Shown here: one piece after another, positions 9,801-16,504 of the stretch
Layout: each line of letters begins with the position of its first letter
Position numbering within the stretch: the first letter of the stretch is position 1
From: Ardenticatenales bacterium
GTDB taxonomy: Bacteria > Chloroflexota > Anaerolineae > Promineifilales > Promineifilaceae
DNA: 64,000 nucleotides
NCBI GenBank assembly: GCA_020634515.1
Contig: JACKBL010000003.1
Span: 558,001-622,000, forward strand
Reading direction: 5' to 3'
The notes under the pieces: model-generated
The model's database searches: none
The model's input: only the letters and a program-made list of their open reading frames with translations
Told to the model about the DNA's origin: nothing
Translations under genes and position numbers: made by a program

Positions 9801-10314
9801 GACCAAAAATGTCCACGTATTCGCCCATGAGCTGGTGCGCCAGCTTCATGTTGCCGTCGCCGATGGCCCGCGGAATTTCGGCGGCCATGCAGCCGGTGGT
9901 GGCGATCAGTCCTTCGGCGTGGCGCGCCATAAAGTCGCGGTCAATGCGCGGCTTGTAGTAGTAGCCCTCGAGTTGGGCAGTGGTGGCGATTTCCAGCAAG
10001 TTGCGATAGCCGGCGTCGTTCTCGGCCAGCAGCAGCATGTGGAAGCGGTTTTTGTCCAGATAGGGGTCGCGGTCGGCCAGGGTGCGGGCGGCCAGGTAGG
10101 TCTCTATGCCGATGATGGGTTTGAGGTCGGCGGCTTTGCACGCTTTGTAGAATTCCATCGTCCCGTACATGGCCCCATGGTCGGTGAGGGCAATCGCGGG
10201 CTGGTTGAGTTCGATGGCGCGGTTGACGAGGTCTTTGAGGCGGCTGAGACCGTCGAGGAGGGAGTATTCGCTGTGGACGTGGAGGTGGACAAATTCCTTC
10301 TGGTCGTTGCTCAT
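3832..10314 (-). CDS. dnaE: DNA polymerase III alpha subunit carrying two inteins
   Basis: 2160 residues before splicing, about 1312 after removing two inteins (residues 724-1142 and 1218-1646). An N-terminal PHP domain begins at FVHLHVHSEYSLLDG. The polymerase active site is MPDIDLDYPDD at 426-436 (Asp428 and Asp430), with a further acidic site in LLKVDFLGLS. A helix-hairpin-helix region follows, then an OB fold (GRPVCVAGMISTLRTL). The C-terminus is longer than in E. coli: an acidic Pro/Gly-rich linker with DDGDYGPPPPFDDDWEPDY precedes a final small domain. As the replicative polymerase it must be spliced to work. It heads a probable operon with the EamA permease and pabBC. Confidence 0.95.
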   Translation of the reverse strand: MSNDQKEFVHLHVHSEYSLLDGLSRLKDLVNRAIELNQPAIALTDHGAMYGTMEFYKACKAADLKPIIGIETYLAARTLADRDPYLDKNRFHMLLLAENDAGYRNLLEIATTAQLEGYYYKPRIDRDFMARHAEGLIATTGCMAAEIPRAIGDGNMKLAHQLMGEYVDIFGRDRLFIELQEHSIPELTHINKMLLEMAPQYGLAGNFLATNDVHYTLASDADPHDILLCVQTSSTFQQEKRMRFSDKGYYLKSYDEMAALFGHIPGALDNSLRVAEMCDVSLGFGGYHLPVFAVPASYTPETYLRELCEAGLIWRYGAERAASDQGLRQRLNHELGIIHRMGFNSYFLIVWDLCEWAARSDRWWQLHHDPHPYDSYEAWKKHDIWWNVRGSGAGSVVAYTLGITSIDPLANGLIFERFLNPGRVSMPDIDLDYPDDVRHLMVEYTMRRYGRDKVAQIITFGTMGARAAIRDVGRALDMPLPDVDRLARLIPAVPGKPVKIENVLDKEHEFYSAELEEVYRSDKAARELIETARNLEGITRHASSHAAGVIVSDKPLQEYVPLNRPTSGDEGLGGLDRVTQWPMEIVEGIGLLKVDFLGLSTLTVMRRAARLIEERHGVVYTMDNIPYDEGHVGPDPERRPEKLFDMLARGEVAGVFQVEGAGMRKLMMEMKPHRFDHIVAAISLYRPGPMENIPTYIDRMHGKQPVQYHHPDLESILGDTYGICVSGDSLVTDVRTGQRFRLDELSDCDDFMIQGVNERWEMAAGQVLHWIDSGYKEVYRLTLRNGASIKITADHRLLTEHGWRPLVDLQAGDYVAVPPRLLEPQEPLSFDRRKLRLLAYLIADGSLASMASVDFVSEESALLKEYEMCLAAFPGIRASFTQQVRGVVRIGAAKETNLEAHYHAPNELLAWLRELGLKHAPGSAPGGLRSHEKFVPSFVFALNNEDVAFFLASLWDCDGYVGRKLCHYKTISCQLAEDVKTLLLRLGISTSIYKSHYHNGNEARIGYQVTLYDTAFFAEQIGIWMVSEKRNRAGHGQVHPTIARDLFVKELEQATDLSYRALMAEYGISRQHFGPKGRQRERIASHIVRPVAEALNLSGTERRLKVHWEEITAIEPAGVDHVYDLTVAGLHSFVANNIIVHNCIYQEQIIQIASKLAGYEPGEADMIRKAVSKKKKDLMEKHRIQFTEGAMARGLSRETCDAIWGDIEFFARYGFNKCLPGDVEVVDGESGRLLRIEDLYNRKAAIDQTVTCDVSSLKLQTGQVVEVLDNGVKPVYRLTTALGKQIEATSNHPFYTFAGWQWLGDLEVGQQIALPRSLPIEGKNEWPEHEVIALGHLLAEGNLCHPHSVYFYSQQEASLQDYVKAAEHFDNVACSVSLHHETYSVYARRVNRQKPPGIVTWAKRLGIWGKNAREKEIPAEVFTLNNGQLALLLGRMWDGDGSVLTQARNSVHAYYATASERLGRQVQHLLLRLGIMSSFRMQQFGYKDGRIGYQVHVMGSEHMLRFAQLLGPHLPREDQRAICTALVKQMGQADTSARDTIPLAVKEIVRDEKANAGITWTQLNGDTGIGQREFYPTNAPTKKGFRRETIGRLAGYFDSDELRRYAESDIYWDEIVAIEYVGEKQTYDLTIADTHNLIANDILVHNSHAADYAKVTCQTAFLKAHYPVEYLTAMLSVERDNTEKVRRYFAEAQSLGIAVAPPDVNLSGLDFTIEDEGERHVIRFGLGAIKNAGEAALRLILDEREANRPFTDLQDLCNRVDLRRVGKRALEFMAKGRAFDSWGTPAQFLEALDRILSESGTSHDAAAAGQLSLFDGLFGAQVKIEVQLLPEAKKVDYKQVLEWEKEALGVYVSEHPLERPLALLQSRTNAVLSELDELWQGRPVCVAGMISTLRTLTTKKGDPMAFGALEDLEASVEVVFFPRTWKQVRDQVQVDQVMLVRGKVQVEETRTKIIVDSVQTSLELASDADEPTSGVEANAGRAAGEATLPPGQSRLAEPTANYALDDGDYGPPPPFDDDWEPDYLPPPPPNFMEGLAMAPSAASREKGAANGNGAGRGNGKPAGQPASPSVATPENVTTSAASAAPAPSRTLVVQIDPRRNWREACRQSVKIAGKYQGHDRLRLQIVGQRGLVMDFPNHRTQACAELVQALSGVPGVTHVE
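5377..6663 (-). mobile_element. Intein 2 in DnaE, with LAGLIDADG homing endonuclease
   Basis: 429 residues (1218-1646 of the precursor). It begins with Cys in CLPGDVEV and ends in ANDILVHN, followed by Ser+1 of SHAADYAKV. The site FNK/SHAA is three residues from where the cyanobacterial split DnaE intein sits (before CFNKSH). LAGLIDADG-type motifs are LGHLLAEG and LLLGRMWDGDG, again followed by LLLRLGI. The two inteins share C-terminal block style (YDLTVAGLHSFVANN versus YDLTIADTHNLIAND) and are probably related, but use different +1 residues (Cys and Ser). Only 75 extein residues separate them. Confidence 0.93.
6889..8145 (-). mobile_element. Intein 1 in DnaE, with LAGLIDADG homing endonuclease
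   Basis: 419 residues (724-1142 of the precursor). It begins with Cys in CVSGDSLV (block A) and ends in ANNIIVHN, followed by Cys+1 of the C-extein CIYQEQ. The insertion point lies in the highly conserved polymerase stretch YGI/CIYQEQ. Two LAGLIDADG motifs are visible, LLAYLIADG and FLASLWDCDG, followed by an LLLRLGI helix, so the endonuclease looks intact. Base composition is visibly less GC-rich than the flanking extein DNA, in keeping with separate acquisition. Ends were assigned from splice-junction residues and agree with the reading frame. Confidence 0.93.
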
Positions 10315-10369
10315 GATGTCTGGCCCGGGGTGTCAGGTGGCTGTCCACATTTCCTTCCCATTTCGGCAT

Positions 10370-10406
10370 CGCGGCTTCAGCCGGCAACGCTGCCGGCTGA
10401 GCCGCG
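10370..10406. repeat. Palindrome upstream of dnaE (family C-like), plus solo family E arm
   Basis: CGCGGCTTCAGCCGGCA (10370-10386) pairs with TGCCGGCTGAGCCGCG (10391-10406), leaving one unpaired base. The core GGCTTCAGCCGG is the left arm of repeat family C. Just beyond, GGACGGTTACT (10426-10436) equals one arm of repeat family E. The 394-bp gap 10315-10708 between dnaE and copA otherwise holds only the copA promoter and operator. Confidence 0.6.
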
Positions 10407-10597
10407 ACGCCGGGGATTTATTTGTGGACGGTTACTAGATGCCGGCATTCCGCCGTTCCGATGGCTATGCGAGATGTTTTGTTGTAATCTCCCGCACGAC
10501 CAGTATAGCATGATTGCGCCATTGCGACAGGGGGAAGTTGACGGTTGGTGTGGCGCTCATTCCGTTTCCCGTCTTCCATTGACCTGTTGATTGTCAC

Positions 10598-10626
10598 TTG
10601 AAATCCGCCCCCAAATCTGCTATGAT
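10598..10626 (+). promoter_or_regulatory. Sigma-70 promoter of copA
   Basis: TTGAAA (10598-10603), a 17-bp spacer, then TATGAT (10621-10626). Spacing is ideal and both hexamers are close to consensus. The predicted start of transcription falls at about 10633, inside the operator palindrome at 10630-10656. Confidence 0.8.
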
Positions 10627-10629
10627 CCA

Positions 10630-10656
10630 CCCATATCCCCCCCCAGGGGGTATGGG
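10630..10656 (+). promoter_or_regulatory. Probable CsoR-family copper operator
   Basis: A near-perfect palindrome: CCCATA, a run of C, then AGGGGG and TATGGG. It has the ATACCCCC/GGGGGTAT character of CsoR/RcnR-family operators and lies right after the -10 box of copA, where bound repressor would block transcription. Cu(I) binding would relieve repression. No csoR gene is in the window, so the regulator must be encoded elsewhere; assignment rests on sequence character and on the copA context. Confidence 0.75.
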
Positions 10657-10708
10657 TATCATCGTCACCAAATAAAACGCGACCAACTTCCAACTATCAA
10701 CTCCCCCC

Positions 10709-13159
10709 ATGACACACGAAGACCAAATCACCCTCCCCGTACTCGGCATGACCTGCGCCAACTGCGTGGCCGCCGTCGAACGCAACGCCAAAAAAGCCGC
10801 CGGCGTCCAAACCGCCACCGTTAATTTCGCCAGCGAAAAAGTCACATTCAGCTACGACCGCGATGCCGGCGACGCACGCGCCGTCACGCAAGACGTGATC
10901 GCCCGCATCCAGCGCGCCGGCTACGACGTGCCCACGGCCAGCCTCGACCTCTCCCTGCTGGGCATGACGTGCGCCAACTGCGCCAACACCATCGAACGCC
11001 GCCTGAACAAACTACCGGGCGTGCTGGAAGCCGGCGTCAATCTGGCCAGCGAAAAAGCCACCATCCGCTACGTGCCCGGCCAGGTGGCGCGCGCGGACAT
11101 GGTCGCCGCCGTGCGCCGGGCCGGCTACGATGTGGTGGAAGCCGCCGCACTGGAAGAGCTGCCCGACGCCGAAGCGGAAGCCCGCGCCGGCGAAATGCGC
11201 CACCAGCAGCGGCGCTTTCTCGTCGGCCTCATTTTCACGCTGCCCCTGTTTCTACTCAGCATGGGGCGCGACTTTGGCCTGCTGGGCGAATGGGCGCACG
11301 CTCCCTGGGTCAATGTGCTGTTCTGGGTGCTGGCCACGCCGGTGCAGTTCTACGTGGGCAAGGATTATTACACCGGCGCGTTCAAATCGCTACGGAATCG
11401 CTCCGCCAACATGGACGTGCTGGTTGCGCTCGGCTCCTCGGTGGCCTATGTCTACAGCGTCGCCGTTATCCTGGGCGCGCCGGGACACGTCTATTTCGAG
11501 ACTTCCGCGGCCATCATTACCCTGATCGTGTTGGGCAAGCTGCTGGAAGCGCGCGCCAAAGGCCACACCAGCGAAGCCATTAAGAAGCTAATCGGCCTGC
11601 AACCGAAAACGGCGCGCGTGGCGCGCGACGGCAATGAGGTGGACATCCCCATCGCCGAAGTAATCGCCGGGGACATCGTCGTCGTGCGCCCCGGAGAAAA
11701 AATCCCCGTCGATGGCGTCATCATCGAAGGGCGCTCCGCCGTAGACGAAAGCATGATCACCGGCGAGAGCCTGCCCGTCAGTAAGCAAGTTGGGGACGAC
11801 GTGATCGGCGCCACGCTGAACAAGCAAGGTCTGCTCCATTTTGAAGCAACGAAGGTGGGCAAGGAAACGGCCCTGGCGCAAATTATCAAGCTGGTCGAAC
11901 AGGCGCAAGGCAGCAAAGCCCCCATCCAGCGCGTGGTAGACCAGGTAGCCGCCGTCTTTGTGCCCGTGGTCATTAGCCTGGCGCTGCTCACATTCGTCAT
12001 CTGGCTGGCGAGCGGGTCGGGCTTCACGCCGGCGCTGGTGCGGTTGGTGGCCGTGCTGGTCATCGCCTGCCCCTGCGCCATGGGCCTGGCCACGCCCACC
12101 TCCATCATGGTCGGCGTGGGCAAGGGGGCGGAGCAGGGCATTCTCTTCAAAGACAGCGCGGCATTGGAGCAAGCGCAACGGCTGACCGCCGTGGTGCTGG
12201 ACAAAACGGGCACGATTACGCGGGGCGAGCCGTCGGTGACGGACGTCATTGCCGACGAAGCAGCGGCGGCGGAAGCAGACGAACTGCTGCGGCTGGCGGC
12301 CTCGGCGGAGCGCGGGTCGGAGCATCCCCTGGGGGAGGCGATTGTGCGTTCGGCGTTGGAAAAGGGGTTGCCGCTGAGCCAGCCCGCCGCCTTCCGCAGC
12401 ATTACCGGGCAGGGTATTGCCGCACAGGTGGACGGGCGCAGGGTGCTGGTGGGTAACCTGCGCCTGATGCGGCAAGAGCAGGTGGCGTTGCATGGCCTGG
12501 AACGGCGGGCGGAACAGTTGCAGCGAGAAGCGAAAACGGCCATGTGGCTGGCGGTGGATGGTCAGGCCAGCGCCTTGATCGGCGTGGCGGATACGATAAA
12601 GGAGGGATCGCGGGAGGCGGTGGCCGCCATGCACGACCTGGGCTTGCAAGTGGTGATGCTCACGGGGGACAACGAGGCAACGGCGCGGCAAATTGCGGCG
12701 GAGGTGGGGATTGATCGCGTGTTCGCGGAGGTGCTGCCGGGGGACAAGGTGGCGCATGTGGCGCGCTTGCAACAGGAGGGATTCCGCGTGGCGATGGTGG
12801 GGGACGGCATCAATGACGCGCCGGCGCTGGCGCAGGCGGATGTGGGCATGGCGATTGGCACGGGTACGGATGTGGCCATGGAGACGGCGGATGTGACGTT
12901 GATGCGCGGGGATTTGCGCAGCGTACCACAGGCGATCCGGCTGTCGCAGGCGACGATGCGCAATATCAAGGAAAATCTGCTGTGGGCGTTTGGGTATAAT
13001 GCGGCGTTGATTCCGATTGCTGCCGGCATTCTCGCTCCCTTCGACTGGGCTCCCACATTCCTGCGCCAACTTCACCCCATACTCGCCGCCGGGGCCATGG
13101 CCTTCTCCAGCATCAGCGTCGTCTCCAATGCCTTGCGCCTGCGGCGTGTCAAACTGTAA
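10709..13159 (+). CDS. copA: Cu(I)-exporting P1B-type ATPase
   Basis: 816 residues. Two N-terminal heavy-metal-binding domains each carry GMTCANC (Cys16/Cys19 and Cys88/Cys91). The membrane metal site is the CPC motif at about 454-456 in IACPCAMGLATPT. The phosphorylated Asp498 is in DKTGTITRGEP, and the hinge reads MVGDGINDAPALAQADVGMA. It exports Cu(I), and probably Ag(I), from the cytoplasm. CPC together with paired CxxC domains indicates copper rather than zinc or cadmium. No clear Shine-Dalgarno precedes the ATG. It is monocistronic: its own promoter and operator lie upstream and a strong terminator follows at 13209. Confidence 0.96.
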   Translation: MTHEDQITLPVLGMTCANCVAAVERNAKKAAGVQTATVNFASEKVTFSYDRDAGDARAVTQDVIARIQRAGYDVPTASLDLSLLGMTCANCANTIERRLNKLPGVLEAGVNLASEKATIRYVPGQVARADMVAAVRRAGYDVVEAAALEELPDAEAEARAGEMRHQQRRFLVGLIFTLPLFLLSMGRDFGLLGEWAHAPWVNVLFWVLATPVQFYVGKDYYTGAFKSLRNRSANMDVLVALGSSVAYVYSVAVILGAPGHVYFETSAAIITLIVLGKLLEARAKGHTSEAIKKLIGLQPKTARVARDGNEVDIPIAEVIAGDIVVVRPGEKIPVDGVIIEGRSAVDESMITGESLPVSKQVGDDVIGATLNKQGLLHFEATKVGKETALAQIIKLVEQAQGSKAPIQRVVDQVAAVFVPVVISLALLTFVIWLASGSGFTPALVRLVAVLVIACPCAMGLATPTSIMVGVGKGAEQGILFKDSAALEQAQRLTAVVLDKTGTITRGEPSVTDVIADEAAAAEADELLRLAASAERGSEHPLGEAIVRSALEKGLPLSQPAAFRSITGQGIAAQVDGRRVLVGNLRLMRQEQVALHGLERRAEQLQREAKTAMWLAVDGQASALIGVADTIKEGSREAVAAMHDLGLQVVMLTGDNEATARQIAAEVGIDRVFAEVLPGDKVAHVARLQQEGFRVAMVGDGINDAPALAQADVGMAIGTGTDVAMETADVTLMRGDLRSVPQAIRLSQATMRNIKENLLWAFGYNAALIPIAAGILAPFDWAPTFLRQLHPILAAGAMAFSSISVVSNALRLRRVKL

Positions 13160-13208
13160 ACTGGCCGGTACAATAGAACCAGCGATTAACACGCAGCCGC
13201 ATAATCAT

Positions 13209-13248
13209 GGGTGTGCTCCCGTTTGGGTTGGGCACACCCTTTTCCTTG
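13209..13248 (+). terminator. Rho-independent terminator of copA
   Basis: GGGTGTGC (13209-13216) pairs with GCACACCC (13232-13239) and is followed by TTTTCCTTGT. A classical stem plus T-rich tail about 50 bp after the copA stop. Confidence 0.85.
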
Positions 13249-13299
13249 TCTCGCGCAACCCCGCACGGGCATTCAGGCATCACAACGCAACCGTACGCC

Positions 13300-13602
13300 A
13301 TGATCAGACTCCAGCGCAGCATTCGTCCCCGCAACGGCAAGAACATCGAAGCCGTTGCCTGGGCCAAAGAGGTGGCCGAATACCTCAACACACATTACAC
13401 CGTGGGCCAGATCGAGGTCTACACCGAGCGATTTGGCGATTTGGGGGCGATTCATTGGGTCATGGACTTTCGCGATCTGAATGCGCTGGATAGCCTGTCA
13501 CAACAACTGCGCAAGGATGATGCCTACAACGCCCTGATTCGCCGCGGCGACGCCCTGACGGTGGACGGCAGCGTGCGCGACATCGTCCTCACATTGATGT
13601 AA
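13300..13602 (+). CDS. Small conserved-looking protein of unknown function
   Basis: 100 residues, soluble, no signal peptide. An upstream in-frame ATG at 13207 is less likely because it would place coding sequence inside the copA terminator; the ATG at 13300 gives a compact start MIRLQRSIRPRNGKN. The alternation of predicted strand (GQIEVYTERFG, AIHWVMDF) and helix (DLNALDSLSQQLRKD) resembles small dimeric ferredoxin-like alpha-beta barrels, but this is only a fold impression. The gene lies 15 bp before the CcmC-like gene on the same strand and may be co-transcribed with it. I do not recognise a family. Confidence 0.55.
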   Translation: MIRLQRSIRPRNGKNIEAVAWAKEVAEYLNTHYTVGQIEVYTERFGDLGAIHWVMDFRDLNALDSLSQQLRKDDAYNALIRRGDALTVDGSVRDIVLTLM

Positions 13603-13617
13603 CGCCAAACCTTTATT

Positions 13618-14253
13618 ATGAAAACGAACAAGACGCGCTCCTCCATTCGCCTCGCTGACTGGCTTGTTTTTGCCGGCACGCTCCTGCTCGCCCTCCTCAT
13701 TTTACGCCTGGCTCCGGCGGAACAAACGTTGGGGCAGGGCATTCGCGCCGTGTACGTCCACGTCGCCCTCACCTGGGTCGGCATGACGTCCCTGGCCGTA
13801 GCGGGCGTGATCGGAGCCGTGACCCTATTCACGGCCAATCTGTCAGCACAGGCGTGGAGCCAACGTATCGGCTGGGTGGGGTTGGGCTTTTTCGCGGCAG
13901 GGCTGTTGTTGAGCATTCTGGCGGCGCGGGTGAACTGGGGTGCGCCATTTTGGCAGGAGCCGCGCATGGCCGCCGCACTCAATTTGCTGGCCTTCGGCTT
14001 GATTACGCAGGTCGCCGGCGGCTGGCTGCCGTGGCCGCGTTTGCGCGGCGGGCTGCACCTGGCGCTGGCGCTGTTCATGGTGTGGGTCATGCGCGTGACG
14101 CCACTGGTGCTGCACCCACGCAACCCGATCAGCTCGTCCTCTTCGCGCGGGATTCAGGTGACATTTGCCGGCATGTTCCTCCTTTTCGCCATCGCCGCCA
14201 CCTGGCTCACCTGGCGCTGGGGCCAGAACGACCACCAACGCCCCGCCCTCTAA
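13618..14253 (+). CDS. CcmC-like cytochrome c assembly membrane protein, degenerate
   Basis: 211 residues with five to six hydrophobic segments. The order LGQGIRAVYVHVALTWVGM, VNWGAPFWQEPR and a late MRVTPLVLHPRNPI matches the layout of CcmC/CcsA heme-handling proteins, which have YIHVPAAW, a WG...WWxWD loop and a conserved late His. Here the Trp-rich heme loop is reduced to WGAPFWQEPR and lacks the WWxWD core, so heme handling may be lost or altered. It sits between a small unknown gene and a DipZ-like thioredoxin, a setting compatible with cytochrome c or extracytoplasmic thiol chemistry. The family call is moderate; the altered loop is seen directly. Confidence 0.6.
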   Translation: MKTNKTRSSIRLADWLVFAGTLLLALLILRLAPAEQTLGQGIRAVYVHVALTWVGMTSLAVAGVIGAVTLFTANLSAQAWSQRIGWVGLGFFAAGLLLSILAARVNWGAPFWQEPRMAAALNLLAFGLITQVAGGWLPWPRLRGGLHLALALFMVWVMRVTPLVLHPRNPISSSSSRGIQVTFAGMFLLFAIAATWLTWRWGQNDHQRPAL

Positions 14254-14294
14254 AGGCCATGGCAGTTCTTCTAGTGCCTCAACAATGTAATTTG

Positions 14295-14350
14295 GAGGAG
14301 TTCGCATCCTCAGATGCGAATGGGCGGCATCTGAGGATGCCGCACTCCTC
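14295..14350 (+). terminator. Long perfect inverted repeat, likely terminator or REP-like element
   Basis: GCATCCTCAGATGC pairs with GCATCTGAGGATGC, with a further GAGGAGT/ACTCCTC pair outside a short internal loop. A T-run (CATTTTTAGG) follows a few bases later. It lies about 40 bp after the CcmC-like gene. The rest of 14254-14470 shows nothing recognisable. Confidence 0.6.
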
Positions 14351-14470
14351 ACCCCTCATTTTTAGGTTGTCGAGGTACTAGTGAGCGTTAGTAGTTGCCG
14401 TTCTTGGGGAATGAACCAATCTCGCTTCCGCGCGGCTGGCAAGGCGGCAAATTCGCAATAAAATAGGGGC

Positions 14471-15547
14471 ATGACTGATTCTTTGTTGGACGCGCGGATA
14501 GTGAGAATGCCGGCATTTGCCCCCGGCCCCTGGTTAAACACACCCCCACTCGCCCGCGAACAACTGCGCGGACAGGTTCTCCTGATCGACTTCTGGGACT
14601 ACACCTGCATCAACTGCCTGCGCACCCTGCCCTACATGCGCGCGTGGCACGCGCGCTACGCGGACAAAGGGCTGACCATCATCGGCATCCATGCCCCCGA
14701 ATTCAAATTCGCCCATGACCGCCAACAACTGGAGATGGCCGCGGCCGAGTTTGGTCTTGACTACCCCATTCTGCTCGACAATGCGTATGAGAACTGGCAT
14801 CGCTTCGCCACCCGCGCCTGGCCCACGAAAGTCCTGGTAGATGCCGACGGCTACATTCGCTACCGGCGACAGGGTGAGGGGTATTACGCCGAGACGGAGC
14901 GCGCCATCCAAGAACTGCTGCGCCTCCGCGATCCGGCAGCGACCTTGCCGGCACTCATGCCCCCCCTCCGTCCCGAAGATCGATCCGGCGCGGTCTGCTA
15001 CCCCTCCACCCCCGAACTGCACACCGGTTTCGCCACCGGCCTCTTTGGCGGCCTGCTGGGCAACCCGGAAGGGTACGTTCTGGAAACCCCTATGCTCTAC
15101 CGCCTGCCCCCGCGCGAGGCGTGGCAAACTGGCTCCTTCTACGTAGACGGTTTCTGGCAAGCGCACCCGGAGTACATCGCCTTCGCCGGGCAGGACAACG
15201 GCTATCTGGAACTGCCTTTTGCCGCCGTGGGTGTAAACGCTGTCCTTAGCCCGACGGGGGATGAGGTGGCGTTGCGCTTGGGGTTAATGCCGGCACAAGA
15301 AAGGCGCGTGCTGCTCAAACAAGACCGGCGCTGGCTGCATCCAGGCATCGCCGGTCAGGACGTGCAAATCGACGAATACGGCATCAGTTTCGTCAACGTC
15401 ACCCGCCCCCGCCTCTACGAACTCGTGCGTAACCCTGACTTCGGCGAACACCAATTGCAACTCATCTTCCAGGCAACCGGCCTCGCCGTCTACTCGTTTA
15501 CCTTTACGACGTGCGTCAGGGAGGGGCGAGGGGCGAGGGGCGAGTAA
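14471..15547 (+). CDS. DipZ/TlpA-type thioredoxin-domain protein with C-terminal beta domain
   Basis: 358 residues. Residues ~35-160 form a redoxin domain with WDYTCINCLRTLPY, whose CINC redox pair is characteristic of the periplasmic part of DipZ (CcdA-thioredoxin) proteins. IGIHAPEFKFAHD and AWPTKVLVDADGYIRYRRQGEG are further conserved parts. Residues ~230-350 are a separate beta-rich module similar to the carbohydrate-binding-like tail of DipZ. Unlike DipZ there is no CcdA membrane domain and no obvious signal peptide, so its location is unclear. The last residues (REGRGARGE) are encoded by a short GGGGCGA tandem repeat and may be a slipped extension. Likely role: thiol-disulfide exchange. 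Confidence 0.82.
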   Translation: MTDSLLDARIVRMPAFAPGPWLNTPPLAREQLRGQVLLIDFWDYTCINCLRTLPYMRAWHARYADKGLTIIGIHAPEFKFAHDRQQLEMAAAEFGLDYPILLDNAYENWHRFATRAWPTKVLVDADGYIRYRRQGEGYYAETERAIQELLRLRDPAATLPALMPPLRPEDRSGAVCYPSTPELHTGFATGLFGGLLGNPEGYVLETPMLYRLPPREAWQTGSFYVDGFWQAHPEYIAFAGQDNGYLELPFAAVGVNAVLSPTGDEVALRLGLMPAQERRVLLKQDRRWLHPGIAGQDVQIDEYGISFVNVTRPRLYELVRNPDFGEHQLQLIFQATGLAVYSFTFTTCVREGRGARGE

Positions 15548-15597
15548 ACTTGTCTAACAGTCAACGAAAAACAGTCGTATCTATTCACGTCTCCGAG

Positions 15598-15656
15598 AGA
15601 TTGGACCAATTTTGTAGACATTAACAGGATTTAACCAGAGCAAATTGGTCCAATCT
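15598..15656. repeat. Palindromic repeat family A, copy 1
   Basis: AGATTGGACCAATTT (15598-15612) and AAATTGGTCCAATCT (15642-15656) are perfect inverted arms around 29 nt. The left flank (TATCTATTCACGTCTCCGAG, from 15579) recurs in reverse orientation, with one change, at 24726-24749, showing that more than the arms is shared. Confidence 0.85.
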
Positions 15657-15736
15657 GGGCAGATGACCTGTATAGTCACAAACAGTCAACGAAAAACTAC
15701 CAACTGTCAACTGACCACCACCCACTAAACACTATT

Positions 15737-16198
15737 ATGGATGAACAACTTGTCGAAGCATGGCGGATTCATAACCGCATTGGCTTGTATTTGCTGGATG
15801 GCGTGGCGGAGGAGGCTTTTGCTGTAGGAAAGCGGAAGCAAGGGCGGGGATTCGCGCAAATGTTTGCCCACATCCACGGTGTGCGCCTGACCTGGTTGCA
15901 GGTATCGGCGGCGGATTTGTGGGAGCCGCTGCCGCGCATTGCCCGCGGCGACGCGCTGGACCGCGAGCGGCTGCGCCGGGCGTTGACGGCGTCCGGCGCA
16001 GCCGTGGCGGTCTTGTTTGAGCGGGGCGTGGCGGCGGGGAAAATTAAGGGGTTTGGGGGGAGCGTGCCGGCATTTCTCGGCTACCTCATCGCCCATGAAT
16101 CCTACCACTTTGGCGAAATCGGCGTCGCCCTGCGTGAAGCCGGCCACCCCCTGAGCAAAGAAATCGCCTATGGCATGTGGGAGTGGACCAAACGGTAA
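15737..16198 (+). CDS. DinB-fold (DUF664-like) protein
   Basis: 153 residues, mostly helical. Two histidine-containing segments, AHIHGVRLTWL near residue 45 and LIAHESYHFGEIG near residue 120, match the metal-binding His triad of the DinB four-helix bundle. Members include thiol-S-transferases and DNA-damage-inducible proteins; the substrate cannot be told from sequence. The start ATG at 15737 has no Shine-Dalgarno. The gene stands alone between repeats of families A and C. A TGCCGGCA site inside it marks a sharp change from G-ending to C-ending codons. Confidence 0.75.
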   Translation: MDEQLVEAWRIHNRIGLYLLDGVAEEAFAVGKRKQGRGFAQMFAHIHGVRLTWLQVSAADLWEPLPRIARGDALDRERLRRALTASGAAVAVLFERGVAAGKIKGFGGSVPAFLGYLIAHESYHFGEIGVALREAGHPLSKEIAYGMWEWTKR

Positions 16199-16262
16199 GT
16201 GGTAGTGTTCAGTTGGTAGTGAGCAATGGTCAATTGATAACGGGACTCTGGCGTTTTAGGCA

Positions 16263-16406
16263 TGGAGGCTTCAGCCGGCCCATATATGGGGTTTAACCCG
16301 GCTAAAGCCTCGACTCCGGTCACCATATGGTTTAACCCGGCTAAAGCCTCGACTCCGGTCACCATATGGTTTAACCCGGCTAAAGCCTCGACTCCGGTCA
16401 CCATAT
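16263..16406. repeat. Repeat family C, copy 1, with 3 x 39-bp tandem array
   Basis: GAGGCTTCAGCCGG near 16265 pairs, with one C-A mismatch, with CCGGCTAAAGCCTC near 16300. The right arm is then repeated as three identical 39-bp units (16290-16328, 16329-16367, 16368-16406), each beginning GGTTTAACCCGGCTAAAGCC. The units abut without spacers, so this is not a CRISPR. It fills most of the 306-bp gap 16199-16504 downstream of clpB. Confidence 0.9.
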
Positions 16407-16504
16407 GTGGATTTCGCCAGACTCGAGTCGATAATTGTCAGAAGCGCCGCCCGCCAACCATCGTCAAGACAAATCCGCGTCATCCGCGCACGCCGTGACT
16501 ATTT

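Noticed and set aside
13207..13299. Earlier start for the 100-residue gene after copA
   Set aside because: It would translate the copA terminator hairpin and adds 31 residues without family character.
16199..16504. Short frames on both strands over the family C array downstream of clpB
   Set aside because: They encode only repeated GFSRVKPYGDRS-type or NPAKASTPVT-type peptides from the 39-bp units.
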